A stretch of 64,000 nucleotides of DNA from Eucalyptus grandis (taxonomy: Eukaryota > Streptophyta > Magnoliopsida > Myrtales > Myrtaceae): positions 34,732,844 to 34,796,843 of the forward strand of contig NC_052613.1 of NCBI RefSeq assembly GCF_016545825.1, written 5' to 3'. Both the position numbers and the translations under genes were made by a program. The notes beneath the pieces are model-generated. The model did not search any database and was not told the DNA's origin. It saw only the letters and a list, made by a program, of their open reading frames with translations. Positions 1-11,100 of the stretch are shown piece after piece. Position 1 is the first letter of the stretch. Every line of letters begins with the position of its first letter.

Positions 1-250
1 ATTCCTTCAAAATGGGGATAAACCGACTTCACAGTCCGGATAGTTGCCCAAGGGTACTCCGATCATTGACCATTGGGCTGATAGTCCTTTATTACTTTGC
101 CGCTGCTCTGATTCGACTTCGTGAGAAAAGCAAAAATTCGGTTAAAAAAAACATTTTTAAAAAATAAAACAAATTAAAGGCACTCTCGGCTATTCATAGT
201 CCCCGGAGGAAGATGGTCCTACCTCCTAGGTAATTCTAAAACATCACTTC
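1..250. repeat. Left piece of a dispersed repeat, first copy
   Basis: The stretch around 181-250 (motif 'ggaagatgg..cctacctcctag') closely resembles 13660-13745. In the second locus this piece runs straight on into sequence that here only reappears at 3405. No coding potential is seen. Confidence 0.5.
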
Positions 251-394
251 CCTAGATAATTCTAGAGGTTAAAGTAAAAAAAATTAAATTAAATTAAATG
301 TGACCCACAATTCTATGCTTTAAGAAAAATCTAAATTGTCTAAAAAATCCTAAAAACATCTAGAATTCTTGAAACGGAAAATAATATAAATATT

Positions 395-714
395 TCTTGA
401 ACGTTAGCTTAATGTGCAATTTGATCTTTGAATTTTTAATTTATTTACATGAATTTTAATTCAATGTACAATGTAATTCCTGAATTTTTAATTTATTTAG
501 TGTAGTTCTTGAATTTTTGGTACATGTTTAATATAGTCCACGAACTGTATGAAAATATTGAATATAGTCATTTTAAGGACTATATTCAATATTTTCATAT
601 AGTTAGAGATTGTATTAACTAAACGAATGAGAAGTTTATGGACTATATTGCAAATTGGGCTAAAATTTAAATATCATATTGAATAAATTAAAAGTTAATA
701 ACCTAAATTGTATA
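395..714. repeat. AT-rich repeat family with phrase 'cttgaatttttaatt'
   Basis: It contains repeated short phrases reading like 'aatgtgcaatttgatctttg' and 'agtccacgaactg'. A related stretch lies at 60405-60575. It appears to continue at 1472-1540 on the far side of the inserted MITE. It holds a near-perfect palindrome with 22-bp arms at 548-569 and 578-599. Confidence 0.5.
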
Positions 715-1462
715 GGGAAAATGCCACCAAAAACCCCAAACTTTGTCCAAAGTGATAAATTTATCCCAAACTTTTTTTCTGTGACATGAAAAATCCCCAA
801 CTTTGCAAATTGCAACACATTTATCCCATTAAAGGTATTTTCGTCTTATTCTTTTTATTTTTTTCTTTTCTCATCCCTTTGCCGGCCATGGCAGAGTCGG
901 TGGAGGGAAGTCGACGTCTAGCGAGGGCACCCTTCATCGGCGTTGGGTGAGGGGTGCCCTTGCCGACGTCGGGGGAGGGCCTCCCTTGCTAGATCTGGCA
1001 AGGGTCATCCTCACCGGCGTCGGGTGAGGGAGGCCCTCGCCGGACTCGCGGACTTGAGCAAGGGGTGCCCTCATCGGCATTGGCCAAGGGCCTGCCTTGC
1101 ACCCCTCGCCCAACGCAGGCGAGGGCCTCCCTCGCCAAATCTGTCGAGGGCCGTCCTCACCTGATGCAGGCGAGGGCAGCCCTTGTCGGTGGCCGGCTTC
1201 CCTCCGCCGGCTCCGCCATAGCCGGTGGAGGGAAGAGAAAAGAAAAAAGAAAAAAGAAGTAAAAAGTAAAAAGACTAAAATGCTCTATAATTTAGAATAA
1301 ATGTGTCACACGAATGAAAGTTCAAGTTTTTTGTGTCACAAAAAAAAGTTTGGAGTAAATGTATTATAGTTAGTAAACTTCAGGGATTTTCATGTTACAA
1401 AAAAAGTTTGGGATAAATTTATCACTTTGGGTAAAGTTTGGGGTTTTTGGTGGTTTTTTCCC
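715..1462. mobile_element. MULE-like MITE with 9-bp target duplication
   Basis: Inverted ends of about 80 bp are visible: the left begins GGGAAAATGCCACC and the right ends GGTGGTTTTTTCCC. The flanks aattGtata (706-714) and aattAtata (1463-1471) form a 9-bp target duplication with one mismatch, as expected for Mutator-like elements. The centre (about 890-1215) is strongly GC-rich and full of GGCGAGGG-type words, followed by an A/G tract. No transposase is present. Arg-rich open frames across the centre are composition artefacts. Confidence 0.75.
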
Positions 1463-1565
1463 AATTATATATTTGACAAAAGTTTATGAACTGTGTGTAG
1501 GAAAAATAGAGGTAGTTCTTTTTTTCATCAACAAGTCAAGAAAGAATGGCCTAGTAAATTCGCTT

Positions 1566-3192
1566 ACTAAGGGTTTGTTTGCTAATCGTTCTATTTTCGA
1601 AAATAATTTATGATTAAAAATGGTTATTTTTTATTATATTCCTTGGATGAATTTCTAAGGATTTGGAAGTGTTTGGTAATTGTTCAAAATTTATATTCCC
1701 AGAATATAATTACATTTGGCATCGTCCTCAAAATTTCTAATTCAAACCATTTATTTTTTTAATAAATTCATTACTTTTTTTATTTTTTCCTTTTCTTTCT
1801 CTTCTCAAGTCACTAGCCTCGAAATGATCAGTGAGTGGCCAGATGATGGCCAATGAACTTGCCAGAGCATTACTAGCCTTTGGCGAGGTCGCACCTTGTC
1901 TGCCGACCTCACTAATGGCTGGTAAGCCTTTGACGAGCTTGTCGAACCTCGCATTGGCCTGATGAGTTTTCAGTGAGCTCACTAGATTTTGCCCAATCGG
2001 TTGCTAGCAATTGGCAATGATGGAAGAAGAAGAGAGAAGGAAAAAGAAAAAAGAAAAGAAGAAGAGAAAAGAGAAAAAGAAATTTGAGTTGGCTTGATTT
2101 TGTTATATTTATTGGGAACAGCAAAAAGTAATTTTTTTAACTTCTTGATTTTGTTTCAAATCTATTCTTGAGAATAAAAAATTTACCAATTGAATTTTTA
2201 TTTTTTTTTATTCTCAAGAATAAAATAATAGAATCAGTTACTATTTGTTTATTGGTGTTTGATAACCATTCTGTTTTTGGGAACAATTTTAAGCATTTGA
2301 AGGCGTTGGTAACTATCCAAAAATTCTATTCTTAGAATAGAATTGTATATGGCATCCTCAAAATTTTTAATAATTTTATTACTTTTTCTTATTTTCTTAT
2401 TTTCTTTTCTTTATCTTCTTTTTCAAGCTTTGCCCGGTCGTTGATCTCAAAATGACTAACAACTAGCCAGATGAGGGTTGTCAATCTTGAAGCATTGCTG
2501 GACCCAAGTGAGGCCACAACTCATCGGTCGAGCCTTGTTAGTGACTGGGTGAGGTTGAGCTCACCCGGCTACTAATAGGGCTTGACCTTGCTAGGCACTA
2601 TGAGGTTGGCCTTGTCTTGGTTGGGCAATGCCAACCTCGTGGTGGACCAACGAGGTCAAGCCATAGTAGCGATTGGGCAAGCTCAACCTCGCCAGATCTA
2701 GGCAAGATCGAGCCTTGCCCGGCCAAGGCTTGGCCAAGCCTTGCCTAGCCATGTGAGGCTCATCAATGGTTGGATGAGCCTTTCTTGGCTAGGAGAGGCT
2801 CGTCGGTGGTTGAGGGAGGCTTCGAAGAGGCTCGCTTGGCCACTGTTGAGTCTCTAACGAGCTTGTCGAACCTTGCCCAATTAGTCACCTTGCGACTGGC
2901 GGTGGTGGAAGAAGAAGGAAGAATGAATAAGAACAAGAAGAAAAGAAGAAAAGAAAAGAGAAAAAAGAAAGTTAAGTTGACTTGATTTTGAAATTGTTCT
3001 CGAGAGTAAAGAAGCAACTTTTTTTAACTTTGTAATTCTGTTCCAAATCTATTCTCGGAAACAAAAATTTTAATTTATTTCTAGAAAAAAATATCAAACG
3101 GATTTTTATTCCAAATTTATTTCTAGGAATAAAAGAATAGAATTGGTCACTATTTAGCAAGTTTCCAAATGTGCTCTTAACAAATAGGCCCT
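1566..3192. mobile_element. Two tandem or nested non-autonomous elements ('tttggtaa...gaacaa' type)
   Basis: Termini read like 'agggtttgtttgctaatcg' on the left and its approximate complement near 3192. The boundary between two similar units lies near 2245-2260. Each unit has the order AT-rich terminus, pyrimidine tract, GC-rich core (about 1805-2010 and 2440-2910), purine tract, AT-rich terminus. The same family occurs at 34227, 38413 and 41076. No transposase is seen and no clear target duplication was found. Confidence 0.6.
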
Positions 3193-3404
3193 AAGTGTCA
3201 CACAATCCCACGACTGATGCCAATCAGGTTGACCATGACATGTGTTGTGTGGCAAAATAGAATGAACATATTGCAATGATTCATGGAATTTTTTTCTTTA
3301 TTAATTTCTTATTTATCAAAATAACATAGAATAGGACTGGGGATCTAAAGGTGTTGGTTATAATACAAGTTGTAGAACGTGAAGTTTTGCACATGCGGAG
3401 GGTT

Positions 3405-3811
3405 CAACCAGTAAAACGCCTATGTATAATATGGATGTAAATTTTAATCTTCTGTTCAATCTTAACGTGAACTTTATCTATAATTTTTGTGGTTTGTCAT
3501 GAGAAGTGTGCATAGATTGGTAGTTAAAACTTTTGTTGGCTCATGAATTACTTTTAGGACTACAATAGAACAATTCTGCTGACGATTCATGAGCTTTTAC
3601 AATGCAAACTTGCTTATAGCAAAATATAGTAATTTATTGATCAATCTATATCTATATAGATATATCCATATTATTCAAGCTCCCTCTAATGAAAGGCCTT
3701 TGCCTGCCTCCTATTCATTTGTTGGTCGGGACCCTAGACCTTTTTTTATTTTTTCTCAAGACTTGACTTCGAGAATCAACCAACCAACGGATCTGTACCG
3801 CATGTGATTAT
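3405..3811. repeat. Right piece of the dispersed repeat, first copy
   Basis: It is closely similar over its whole length to 13735-14143. Both share phrases such as 'tatggatgtaaatt', 'gctgacg.ttcatga.cttt' and 'aatgaaaggcc.ttgcc'. The two copies differ by point changes and small indels. There is no convincing open frame. Confidence 0.7.
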
Positions 3812-5090
3812 GCGGCCCCCTTTTGCCCAAATGGGAATGAATCAAATCAAGTTGCTTATCATTTGATTTGGGGACACAGCGAAGCCAAATTCAATCGACT
3901 ACAATAGAAAACTTACCATTAGGAGTAACATCTTCCTTTCTTGATTGAAAAGCAGGCAATACAAAATGATTGGATTTATGTTTAGCAAAAAGTTTATACC
4001 CTAGAGGCGACTGAGCACCTGCTCATACATCTAATTTAAAATTAGCTAAGGAATGAAGAGGTCCAAATTTTCTTCTTATTTCTATCTTCTCCTAAGTTCT
4101 GCTACCTTTACTTCTTGCCAAACATAAGTTGTCTTTTTAAATAATTGGGTCTTAATGCAATTAATTAGCACATCATGCCGAGAAAAATGATAAGGGTAGT
4201 CGCGAAGCAGCAAGTCAATGCTTGATTCCTTTCACTGAAAACGACTACCGCAATTTTTTCTTTGGAAGAAAACAAAGAATTTCGTAATCGATGTAGATGG
4301 TTTGATATACGATGGCCTACCTAAAACTGAATACGTAACCCTAAGCGACTTCAAAGAGCTGCTTCCTTATCGAGCGGGTCTATTCACTTCTCAGAATCTT
4401 TCTCCTCGGGAAGGCTAAGATCCGAGGCGATTTAGTGTCTCTAGGGTAGGGCTGGAATAAATCAAAATGCTAGGCACAAAGAGTAGAGTCGTGGAAGCAA
4501 GCCCTGGGGTGGTAGCTTTACCAAGTCGTTACGACAGAGTGATTGAACAAGCGATTAACCATTGATTAAAACAGTAATTGAATGAACCCAATTACCTGAA
4601 AGGATCATCTGCGGGCGTAACCCAACATATTAATAAGCAGGCTATGGAACAAGTTTGTTTTATAAAGCAATCCATCTGGCAAGGTCAATCTAGTAGAAAG
4701 GAGAGTTGACTTTTATTTTAATTATAGAAACACTTCATACGGCGGTTGAACAAAGAACTGGGTAATTTATACCCTAGATCCATATCCTGCTATGATAAAA
4801 ACTGAAAATTATTTGTTTGCTGCTAACCCAATTCAAGTGAATTTCTTTTCAACATTATTCAATATGGTAGCTAAAAAATGGACCGGGAAATCACGATATG
4901 ATAGAAAATTGCGTTTTGCTTTAATTTAATCAACTACGGATAATGACACGTATTTCTTATGTGTGATTCTCGGTGCGTATTAGTAGGTTATGCGATAAAA
5001 AGCCGGGAAACTCCATTATCAACAGCGCAATAAATAAATCGCATCCTATAAACCTAAGTGGACAGCAAAATACTTTTGTCATCGACACCA
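3812..5090. other. Anonymous block, possibly organelle-derived, with short coding-like pieces
   Basis: Base composition is more even than in the neighbouring repeats. On the plus strand about 4258-4410 reads openly as a peptide containing VIDVDGLIYDGLPKTEYVT and stops soon after. A second open piece at about 4795-4929 contains VAKKWTGKSRYDRKLRFAL. Neither was recognised as a named protein. The look recalls plant mitochondrial or mitochondrial-plasmid sequence moved to the nucleus, but this is only an impression. Confidence 0.25.
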
Positions 5091-5097
5091 TCAATAT

Positions 5098-5163
5098 TTC
5101 TTTTTATCTTTTAGTTGGTTGTATGGGCACTTCTTTTTATCTTTTAGTGGGTTGTATGGGCAC
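5098..5163 (+). repeat. Tandem repeat, two 33-bp units
   Basis: Units 5098-5130 and 5131-5163 differ at one position (ttagtTggttg versus ttagtGggttg). A diverged third relative with its downstream sequence occurs at about 6381-6470. That places the composite retroelement inside one member of a larger duplication. Confidence 0.8.
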
Positions 5164-5198
5164 AATGACTAAAGAGTAGTGAATTGGCATATGCCAAT

Positions 5199-5397
5199 TG
5201 TAACATCTCGGGCCCCACTGTGTAATATTGTCCGCTTTGGGTCACCCGCCCTGGCACGGACGAACCGCCATCCCAGCCATAGTATTTATCCCTCACAGCT
5301 TTAAAACATGTTACACATATTAGAGGGACCCACGTTTTATAAGCTAACCAAGACCTCCCTCCCTAGGCGATGTGGGACAAAAGAGGAGGCTATCACA
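5199..5397 (-). repeat. TRIM LTR copy 1 (minus orientation)
   Basis: This 199-bp LTR is the reverse complement of the LTR at 6128-6325. On the minus strand it runs from a diverged TGTGATAGCC end to GATGTTACA. It includes the 'CCCACATCGCCTAGG' phrase common to plant TRIM LTRs. Confidence 0.8.
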
Positions 5398-5490
5398 CTC
5401 TCCACCTCTTAACAGAACAGCATCCTCGCTATGGCCCCACGGGCGTCAGAACAGCATTCGAGCTGTGGTCCCACACGCGGTCGGGAGTCG

Positions 5491-5502
5491 GCTCTGATAC
5501 CA
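5491..5502 (-). other. Primer-binding site (minus)
   Basis: The minus strand reads TGGTATCAGAGC, the usual plant LTR-element site complementary to the 3' end of initiator tRNA-Met. It sits next to the gypsy reverse-transcriptase scrap rather than next to an LTR end. Confidence 0.8.
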
Positions 5503-5572
5503 CTTAACAACTGTTTCAACCTTCTTTGGGTCCACTAATATGTCATCTTTCGAGATCACATGACCCAAGAAT
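5503..5572 (-). pseudogene. Ty3/gypsy reverse-transcriptase scrap inside the TRIM
   Basis: The minus strand translates openly through FLGHVISKDDILVDPKK and on to VETVVKW. This is the conserved stretch just after the gypsy polymerase core (FLGHVxSxxGIxVDPxKV). About 22 codons survive. On one side the frame runs straight into the primer site through a shared AAGTGG. On the other side it meets the plus-strand LTR at 'gacaagagaag'. It is a captured fragment with no function of its own. Confidence 0.75.
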
Positions 5573-5763
5573 TCTCTTCTCTTGTCGCACATCGCCTAGG
5601 GAGGGAGGTCTTGGTTAGCTTATAAGGCTTGGGTCCCTCTAATTTGTGTAACGCGTTTTAAAGCCGTGAGGGAAAAAGACAGTGGCTGGGATGGCGATTC
5701 GTCCGCGCCAGGGCGAGTGACCCAAAGCGAACAATATTATATAGTGGGGCTCGGGATGTTACA
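5571..5763 (+). repeat. TRIM LTR copy 2 (plus, 5' end missing)
   Basis: It matches the other LTRs from 'cttctcttgtc' onward and ends CGGGATGTTACA. Roughly the first ten bases are replaced by the gypsy scrap. Confidence 0.75.
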
Positions 5764-5765
5764 AG

Positions 5766-5777
5766 TGGTATCAGAGC
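5766..5777 (+). other. Primer-binding site (plus, first)
   Basis: TGGTATCAGAGC lies two bases after an LTR end, which is the canonical spacing for a plant retrotransposon primer site. Confidence 0.8.
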
Positions 5778-5861
5778 CGACTCTCGACCGCGTGTGTGGG
5801 ACCACAGCTCAAATGCTGTTCTGACGCCTGTGGGGCTACAACGAGGTTAAGAGGTGAAGAG

Positions 5862-6020
5862 TGTGACAGCCTCCTCTCTTGTCCCATATCGCATAGGGAG
5901 AGAGGTCTTGGTTAGCTTATAAGGCTTGGGAAAAGACCGTGTCTGGGATGGCGGTTCGTCCGCGCCAGAGTGGGTGACCCAAAGCGAACATTATTATACA
6001 GTGGGGCCCAAGATATTACA
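5862..6020 (+). repeat. TRIM LTR copy 3 (plus, internal deletion)
   Basis: It runs from TGTGACAGCC to GATATTACA. It lacks about 40 bp (the 'gtccctctaatttgtgtaac' segment) present in the other copies. The primer site follows at 6023. Confidence 0.8.
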
Positions 6021-6022
6021 AG

Positions 6023-6034
6023 TGGTATCAGAGC
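6023..6034 (+). other. Primer-binding site (plus, second)
   Basis: TGGTATCAGAGC begins two bases after the LTR end and is followed by a roughly 95-bp internal segment nearly identical to the one after the first site. Confidence 0.8.
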
Positions 6035-6127
6035 TGACTCCCGACCGTGTGTGGGATCACAGCTCGAATGCTGTTCTGATGCCCATGGGGCCACATCGAG
6101 GATGCGCTTCTGTTAAGAGGTGGAGAG

Positions 6128-6325
6128 TATGACAGCCTCCTCTCTTGTCTCACATCGCCTAGGGAGGGAGATCTTGGTTAGCTTATAAGGCTTGGGTCCC
6201 TCTAATTTGTGTAACGTGTTTTAAAGCCGTGAAGGAAAAGACTGTGGCTGGGATGGCGGTTTGTCCGCGCCATTGCGCGTGACCCAACGCGGACAATATT
6301 ACATAGTGGGGCCCGAGATGTTACA
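6128..6325 (+). repeat. TRIM LTR copy 4 (plus, outer right end)
   Basis: A full-length 198-bp LTR ending GCCCGAGATGTTACA, immediately followed by the CCAAT duplication. Confidence 0.8.
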
Positions 6326-6330
6326 CCAAT

Positions 6331-7030
6331 GAATGGAGATGTAGACTTGAGGGATATATATAAATAATATAAAAATATATATTTTTGTTTTTGCTTCTAG
6401 TGGATTATATGGACAGAATGACTAAAGAGCGGTGAAGGGCAGATGCCAATGAAGGAAGATGTGGACTTGAGGAGATAGACGGTCTCTCTTTTTCCAAGTG
6501 GATGGTCTCTTGGGCGATGCATGATTTTGCTCGGTGAATCTCCTCCTCGTTGATTCTCACTTCTCAGTCCTCATCTAAACATTGATGTCCATTCCAGACC
6601 ACCTGGGAACAAAAGTAGGTGGTGCATCTATGAGGAACGTGAAATACAAAAACCGCCCGTTTGGGAGCTCGAATTGCTATGCTCGGATAAGAAAAGATCG
6701 GACAGGGATTATTCTATCCAGCATTTGGTGACGTCCCTTAAATGGGATAAATGTGGAAAAATTGTGATTAAATGGTCTATAGTGCCTCTGGAAAATCATG
6801 AGTTTATAACCTTAGGTCGTCAAGCTGGTGCACCTAAGATTTTTAGAACATTTCGTTAATCCTAAGATTTCTCCGGTTGCTATTCTTTAACATCCTTTTA
6901 ATCGAGTGATTTATCATACATACTAAACATATAATTTTCTTCGAATTCTGAAAATGTCAAATATCGTTACCCGAACTCCAACTAAAATATCCGCATGAAC
7001 TCGCGGATACCGACCCAACCTCAAGTTTAG
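6331..7030. other. Repeat-derived flank, no gene seen
   Basis: It holds the continuation of the target repeat and its sister copy (about 6381-6470). It also holds one copy of a dispersed sequence containing 'ggtctc...agaccacctg' (about 6452-6640), which resembles 23110-23275. No credible gene is present. Confidence 0.4.
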
Positions 7031-7680
7031 CGTGTGTCCAACATGCTCTTTGTATTGAAAATGATGCTGTGCATGTAATCATGATACATATGTTGGATGT
7101 ACTTGACAAGGGGCATCAATTTAATATCGTAAGCATGAGGCATGAATGATGATAGATAAGACAACACGCAGATGCATATAATGACTTTTACACATGACGA
7201 TGACACGGTCAAGATGCATAAAAATGAAACACGCGTGAGCAATACATCTAGGACAACAAATATAGAAAACCATACAACGTGGCATGGTAAAGCCGCGAGG
7301 GTGAAGGTGATTCAACAAATGCATATGAATAACGAATGAGCATGCACGGGCACAACTAGCACGCAATGACGTAGCAATAGTACACAATGATGTGACTAAT
7401 TGTGTTTGAGGTGACAAGCATCCAATTGACAAAACGAGCCCGAAGGATGACTTTTCATTATGTCATAAGACGACATATTCAAAGTATGCATGACAAAACA
7501 TGATATGGTAAACAAATATTGCAAGTCACGATGCGCAATACATGGACCATACATGATATGCTGATCAATGGCACGATATTATGAGGACGGATACAAGTAA
7601 TATCACCATAACAAGATGACACAAGTCCAAGTGAAATGCAAGAACCAACATAACAAACAATATCATAACAATCAAGGCCG
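7030..7680. repeat. ATGA-rich dispersed repeat sequence
   Basis: It is rich in ATGATG/CATGAT/ATGACA words. Phrases such as 'gtagcaatagtacacaatgat' and 'caattgacaa' recur at about 24250-24740. Related sequence appears at 23540-23700 and, in opposite sense, at 57890-58260. No open frame is convincing. Confidence 0.5.
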
Positions 7681-7696
7681 CTAAACCCATCGGTAT

Positions 7697-8143
7697 TGTC
7701 ACGGCCCGAAAGTTAGCATGTCCAAGAGGTTTCCATGGCACGGGCGTGACACGTGATGAACCTCGACCTATGTTCCCGAGATGTAAAGTATTCTCCTAGG
7801 GGCGGGTGATACTGTATTTGTACGCATACGATATAAATGTGAGTAGCTGGTAGTTGGCTATAAATGCCGGTGGTTGGTAGATGGGGATGTGCAATCTCCA
7901 CCGTTAGATCTAACGGAGATCTACGGCTGGGGTTTGCCTTATACTTGTATATAAAGGGGTGTCCTCCCTCATTGTATTCTCATTCACAACATATATAAAA
8001 ATCCAGAGCTTTTCTCTCATCAAGTGTTTCTCTCTCTAGAAGTTCGTTGTGAGTCGAGTGTGAAAGGCTGCTTAGGGGTAAAACCTTAAGGCCGCACGGA
8101 TGAATCGAGAGTTGATCGAGAGTTGATTGATCGGCCCGTGACA
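7697..8143 (+). repeat. LTR-like block, possible solo LTR
   Basis: It starts TGTCACGGCCCG and ends CGGCCCGTGACA. A TATA-like 'tgtatataaaggggtg' lies near 7946, followed by a CT-rich leader, which gives an LTR-like layout. No target duplication or primer site was found. It directly abuts the gag remnant of the Copia element. Confidence 0.4.
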
Positions 8144-8163
8144 ATAGGCTGATCAATGCTCTC

Positions 8164-11100
8164 ATGGGAGTTAGAGAATTTATATTGAAGATGAACCATA
8201 TTCAATATAGACTTAAGACCCATAACATGAGCCTTTTTGAAGATTATGTAGTGTATCATGCCTTGAATATTCTGCCAACTGAATTGGCTAAAAGCAAAAA
8301 AACAAAGTGACCAAGGTGAGTTGTTGGTTTGCTTTGAATCAAATCTAGTTGATATTCCTTTGGATTCTCGAGGGCTTAATTGGTTTATTCATGTGACTAC
8401 TACCTTACAGGCTCTTACAAATCTAAATGGTCCAAGTTTGAGGGAGTCAAAGCGTAAAGTTGTAAACAATAGTGTAGTCGATGCGGAATATATAGACACA
8501 GTTGTTTTGAATTTAGACTTTAGTTTTCATCTTATTTTGAATAATGTCTTTTATGTTTTTAGATTTAGAAGAAACTCGATCTCTCTTTCTTCGCTTGACA
8601 AAATTGGATATTGCAAATAAGATAAAGGATTTGATTTATGATTTTAGAATTATTGGGAATTTTATTATGTCTGATTGATTATATTGATTATCTTTATTTC
8701 TTGATAGATCATATTGTTCCTTAAATTTTGAGAATAATGTAGTTAAGAGGTATTTGTTCAAAGAGAAATCTTCATTACTCCGGCATAAAAAATTAGGGCA
8801 TATCTATAAGGAAAGGGTAAAGTGACGCATTAAGACTGATATTTTTCTTTCTTTTGACTTTAATGATACTAAGACTTGTATTGATTGTGTGAGAGAAAAG
8901 TTGACTAAAACTAAGAAGAAAGGGGCTACTCGTAGTCAAAAATCTATTAACGGATCATACTCAACCATCTCGTGTGGAAATAAGTACTTCATCACCTTCA
9001 TTGATGATTTATCCCATTATTGTTATGTTTATTTGATTAAAGAGAAGGCTAATGCTCTTGACATGTTTAGAGCGTTTCCATTGAAGTTGAGAAACAATTG
9101 GGAAAAGTCATCAAGATTGTCAAATCTAATCACAGTGGTGAGTATTATGGGCGATATACTAAGACTGGATAGCAAATTTCACCGTTTGCTAAATATTTCC
9201 AAGATTGTGGTATTATTGCTTAATATGATGATGAGTAGAATGGTATAGCTATAAGGCATAACTGCACACTCATAAAGATGAAAAGAAGTATGATGAGTAG
9301 ATCTAATTTGTTTGTATACTTAAGGGTGATACAATCAAAGCAACATCTTTCATTTTGAATCGTGTACCTAGCAAATTAGTGTCGAAAATGTTTTTTGAAT
9401 TGTGGATAGGGAGGAAACCTAGCTTGAATCATTTTCGAGATTGAGGGTGTCTTGTAAATGTGAAAATTTATGATCATTCTGAAAAGAGGACTGAACCCAA
9501 GACTACTAGGTGTTACTTTATTGGATACCCTAACCATTCCAAATGGTATATGTTTTATTGTCCTATTCGTGTCACTAGAATCGTTGAGTATCAACTACCA
9601 AGTTCCTAAAGTTAGACATTGTTGAAAAGAGTTCTTCTAATCTTTCGAAAGGGAAGATCCAAACAATACAGTCTTTATTCCATTGTCCATCTTGAACAAT
9701 GATTTTATGCGAGAGACTTGCATAGTGAAAATTCATGAAGAAGCATATATTAGAGTAATAACAGTAGACCCTTCTATTACAATGAAATTCCCCAAATAAA
9801 TGATCTAGTTCCAAAAATGCCTATGTGAAGATCACAATGGCAAAGAAGACAATGATTTTAAATGATTGTTATGTCTGGCTAATTTTGACATTAGATATAT
9901 TTGATCTGATGACCTTTAGAGAAACTCTTAATAGTGATCAGGCCGATAAATAGTTATGAGCAAGGAATGATGATATGATTTCCATGTCAAATAATCAAGT
10001 ATGGGAACTTGTCGATTTACTTGATGGGCACAAACCGATTGGCTGTAAATGGATATTCATAATCAAGAAAGACTAGAAAGGTAACATAGAGAGATTCAAG
10101 GCAGGATTGGTTGCAAAGGGATCCATACAGAGAGAAGGCATTGATTATACCGAAATCCTTTCTTCAATGTCTACTAAAGATTTCTTTCGGATAATTAGGG
10201 CATTTGTGGCTCATTTTGACTTAAAACTTCATTAGAATCATGTCAAAATAGCCTTTCTAAATGGAGATCTAGATGAAGAAGTGTATATGTAGTAACCTAA
10301 AGGGTTTAAAGAAGTTGGAAAAGAGCACATGGCATGCAAACTTTGGAAGTCTATCTATGATTTCAAACAAGCATCGTGTCAGTACTACTTGAAATTTGAT
10401 AAAATTGTGAGATCATTTGTCTTTGAAGAAAACAAATTTGATTAATGCATTTACATGAAAGTAAGTGGGGGTAGATATATATTCTCAGTACTTTATGAAG
10501 ATAACATTTTCCTTGCTAGTAGAGATGTTGATCTATTAAATGACACAAAAAGTTTTCTGTCTGCAAAGTTTGATATGAAAGATCTAGGAGAAGCATCTTT
10601 TGCTCCAAGCATTGAGATTCATCGTGACATATTTAATAATGTTCTAGGGTTATTTCATAAAAGTTACATAGATTGTGTTATGAAAAGATTTAATATGTAA
10701 ACTTGCAAGGTTGAAGCTCCTATTGTGAAAAGAGATAGATTAAGCATTGAACAATACCCCAAGAATGATGTTGAAAAGAAAGCAATGAAGAATGTTCCAT
10801 ATGCTAGTGTAGTTGGTAGTCTTACGTATGCACAAGTATGTACCTGATTTGATATTACTTTTGCAGTGAATACTCTTGGGAGATATCTGTCAATTCCAAG
10901 TCATGATTATTGGGTTGTAGTTAAGAAAGTGATGAGACATCTACAATGGACAAAAGACTTCATGCTTGTGTATAGCAAAGTAGAGGATCTCAGTGATTGG
11001 ATATTTAGATGCTAATTTTATTTGTTGTTCAAATGACAGAAAATCAACTTATGGATAAATTTTTATGATGGTTAGAGGTGTTATTTCTTGGAAAAGCACA

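Larger units (their letters stand above)
5199..6325. mobile_element. Composite TRIM-like retroelement with inverted outer LTRs
   Basis: Four copies of a roughly 160-200 bp LTR and three tRNA-Met-type primer sites lie in one 1127-bp insertion. The left LTR is on the minus strand and the right one on the plus strand. Both outer edges are therefore the same LTR end (TGTAACATCTCGGG...CCCGAGATGTTACA). The insertion is flanked by a 5-bp duplication, CCAAT (5194-5198 and 6326-6330). A related empty site, atgCCAATgaagg, is at about 6443-6455. No coding sequence apart from a captured reverse-transcriptase scrap is present, so movement must rely on proteins from elsewhere. Confidence 0.8.

Noticed and set aside
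943..1300. Arg/Pro/Gly-rich open frames in the first MITE
   Set aside because: They come from the GC-rich core and overlap in several frames; no domain and no conservation of one frame.
5098..6455. CRISPR-like array of regular repeats
   Set aside because: The repeats are a two-unit tandem and LTRs with primer sites; a plant nuclear context makes CRISPR implausible.
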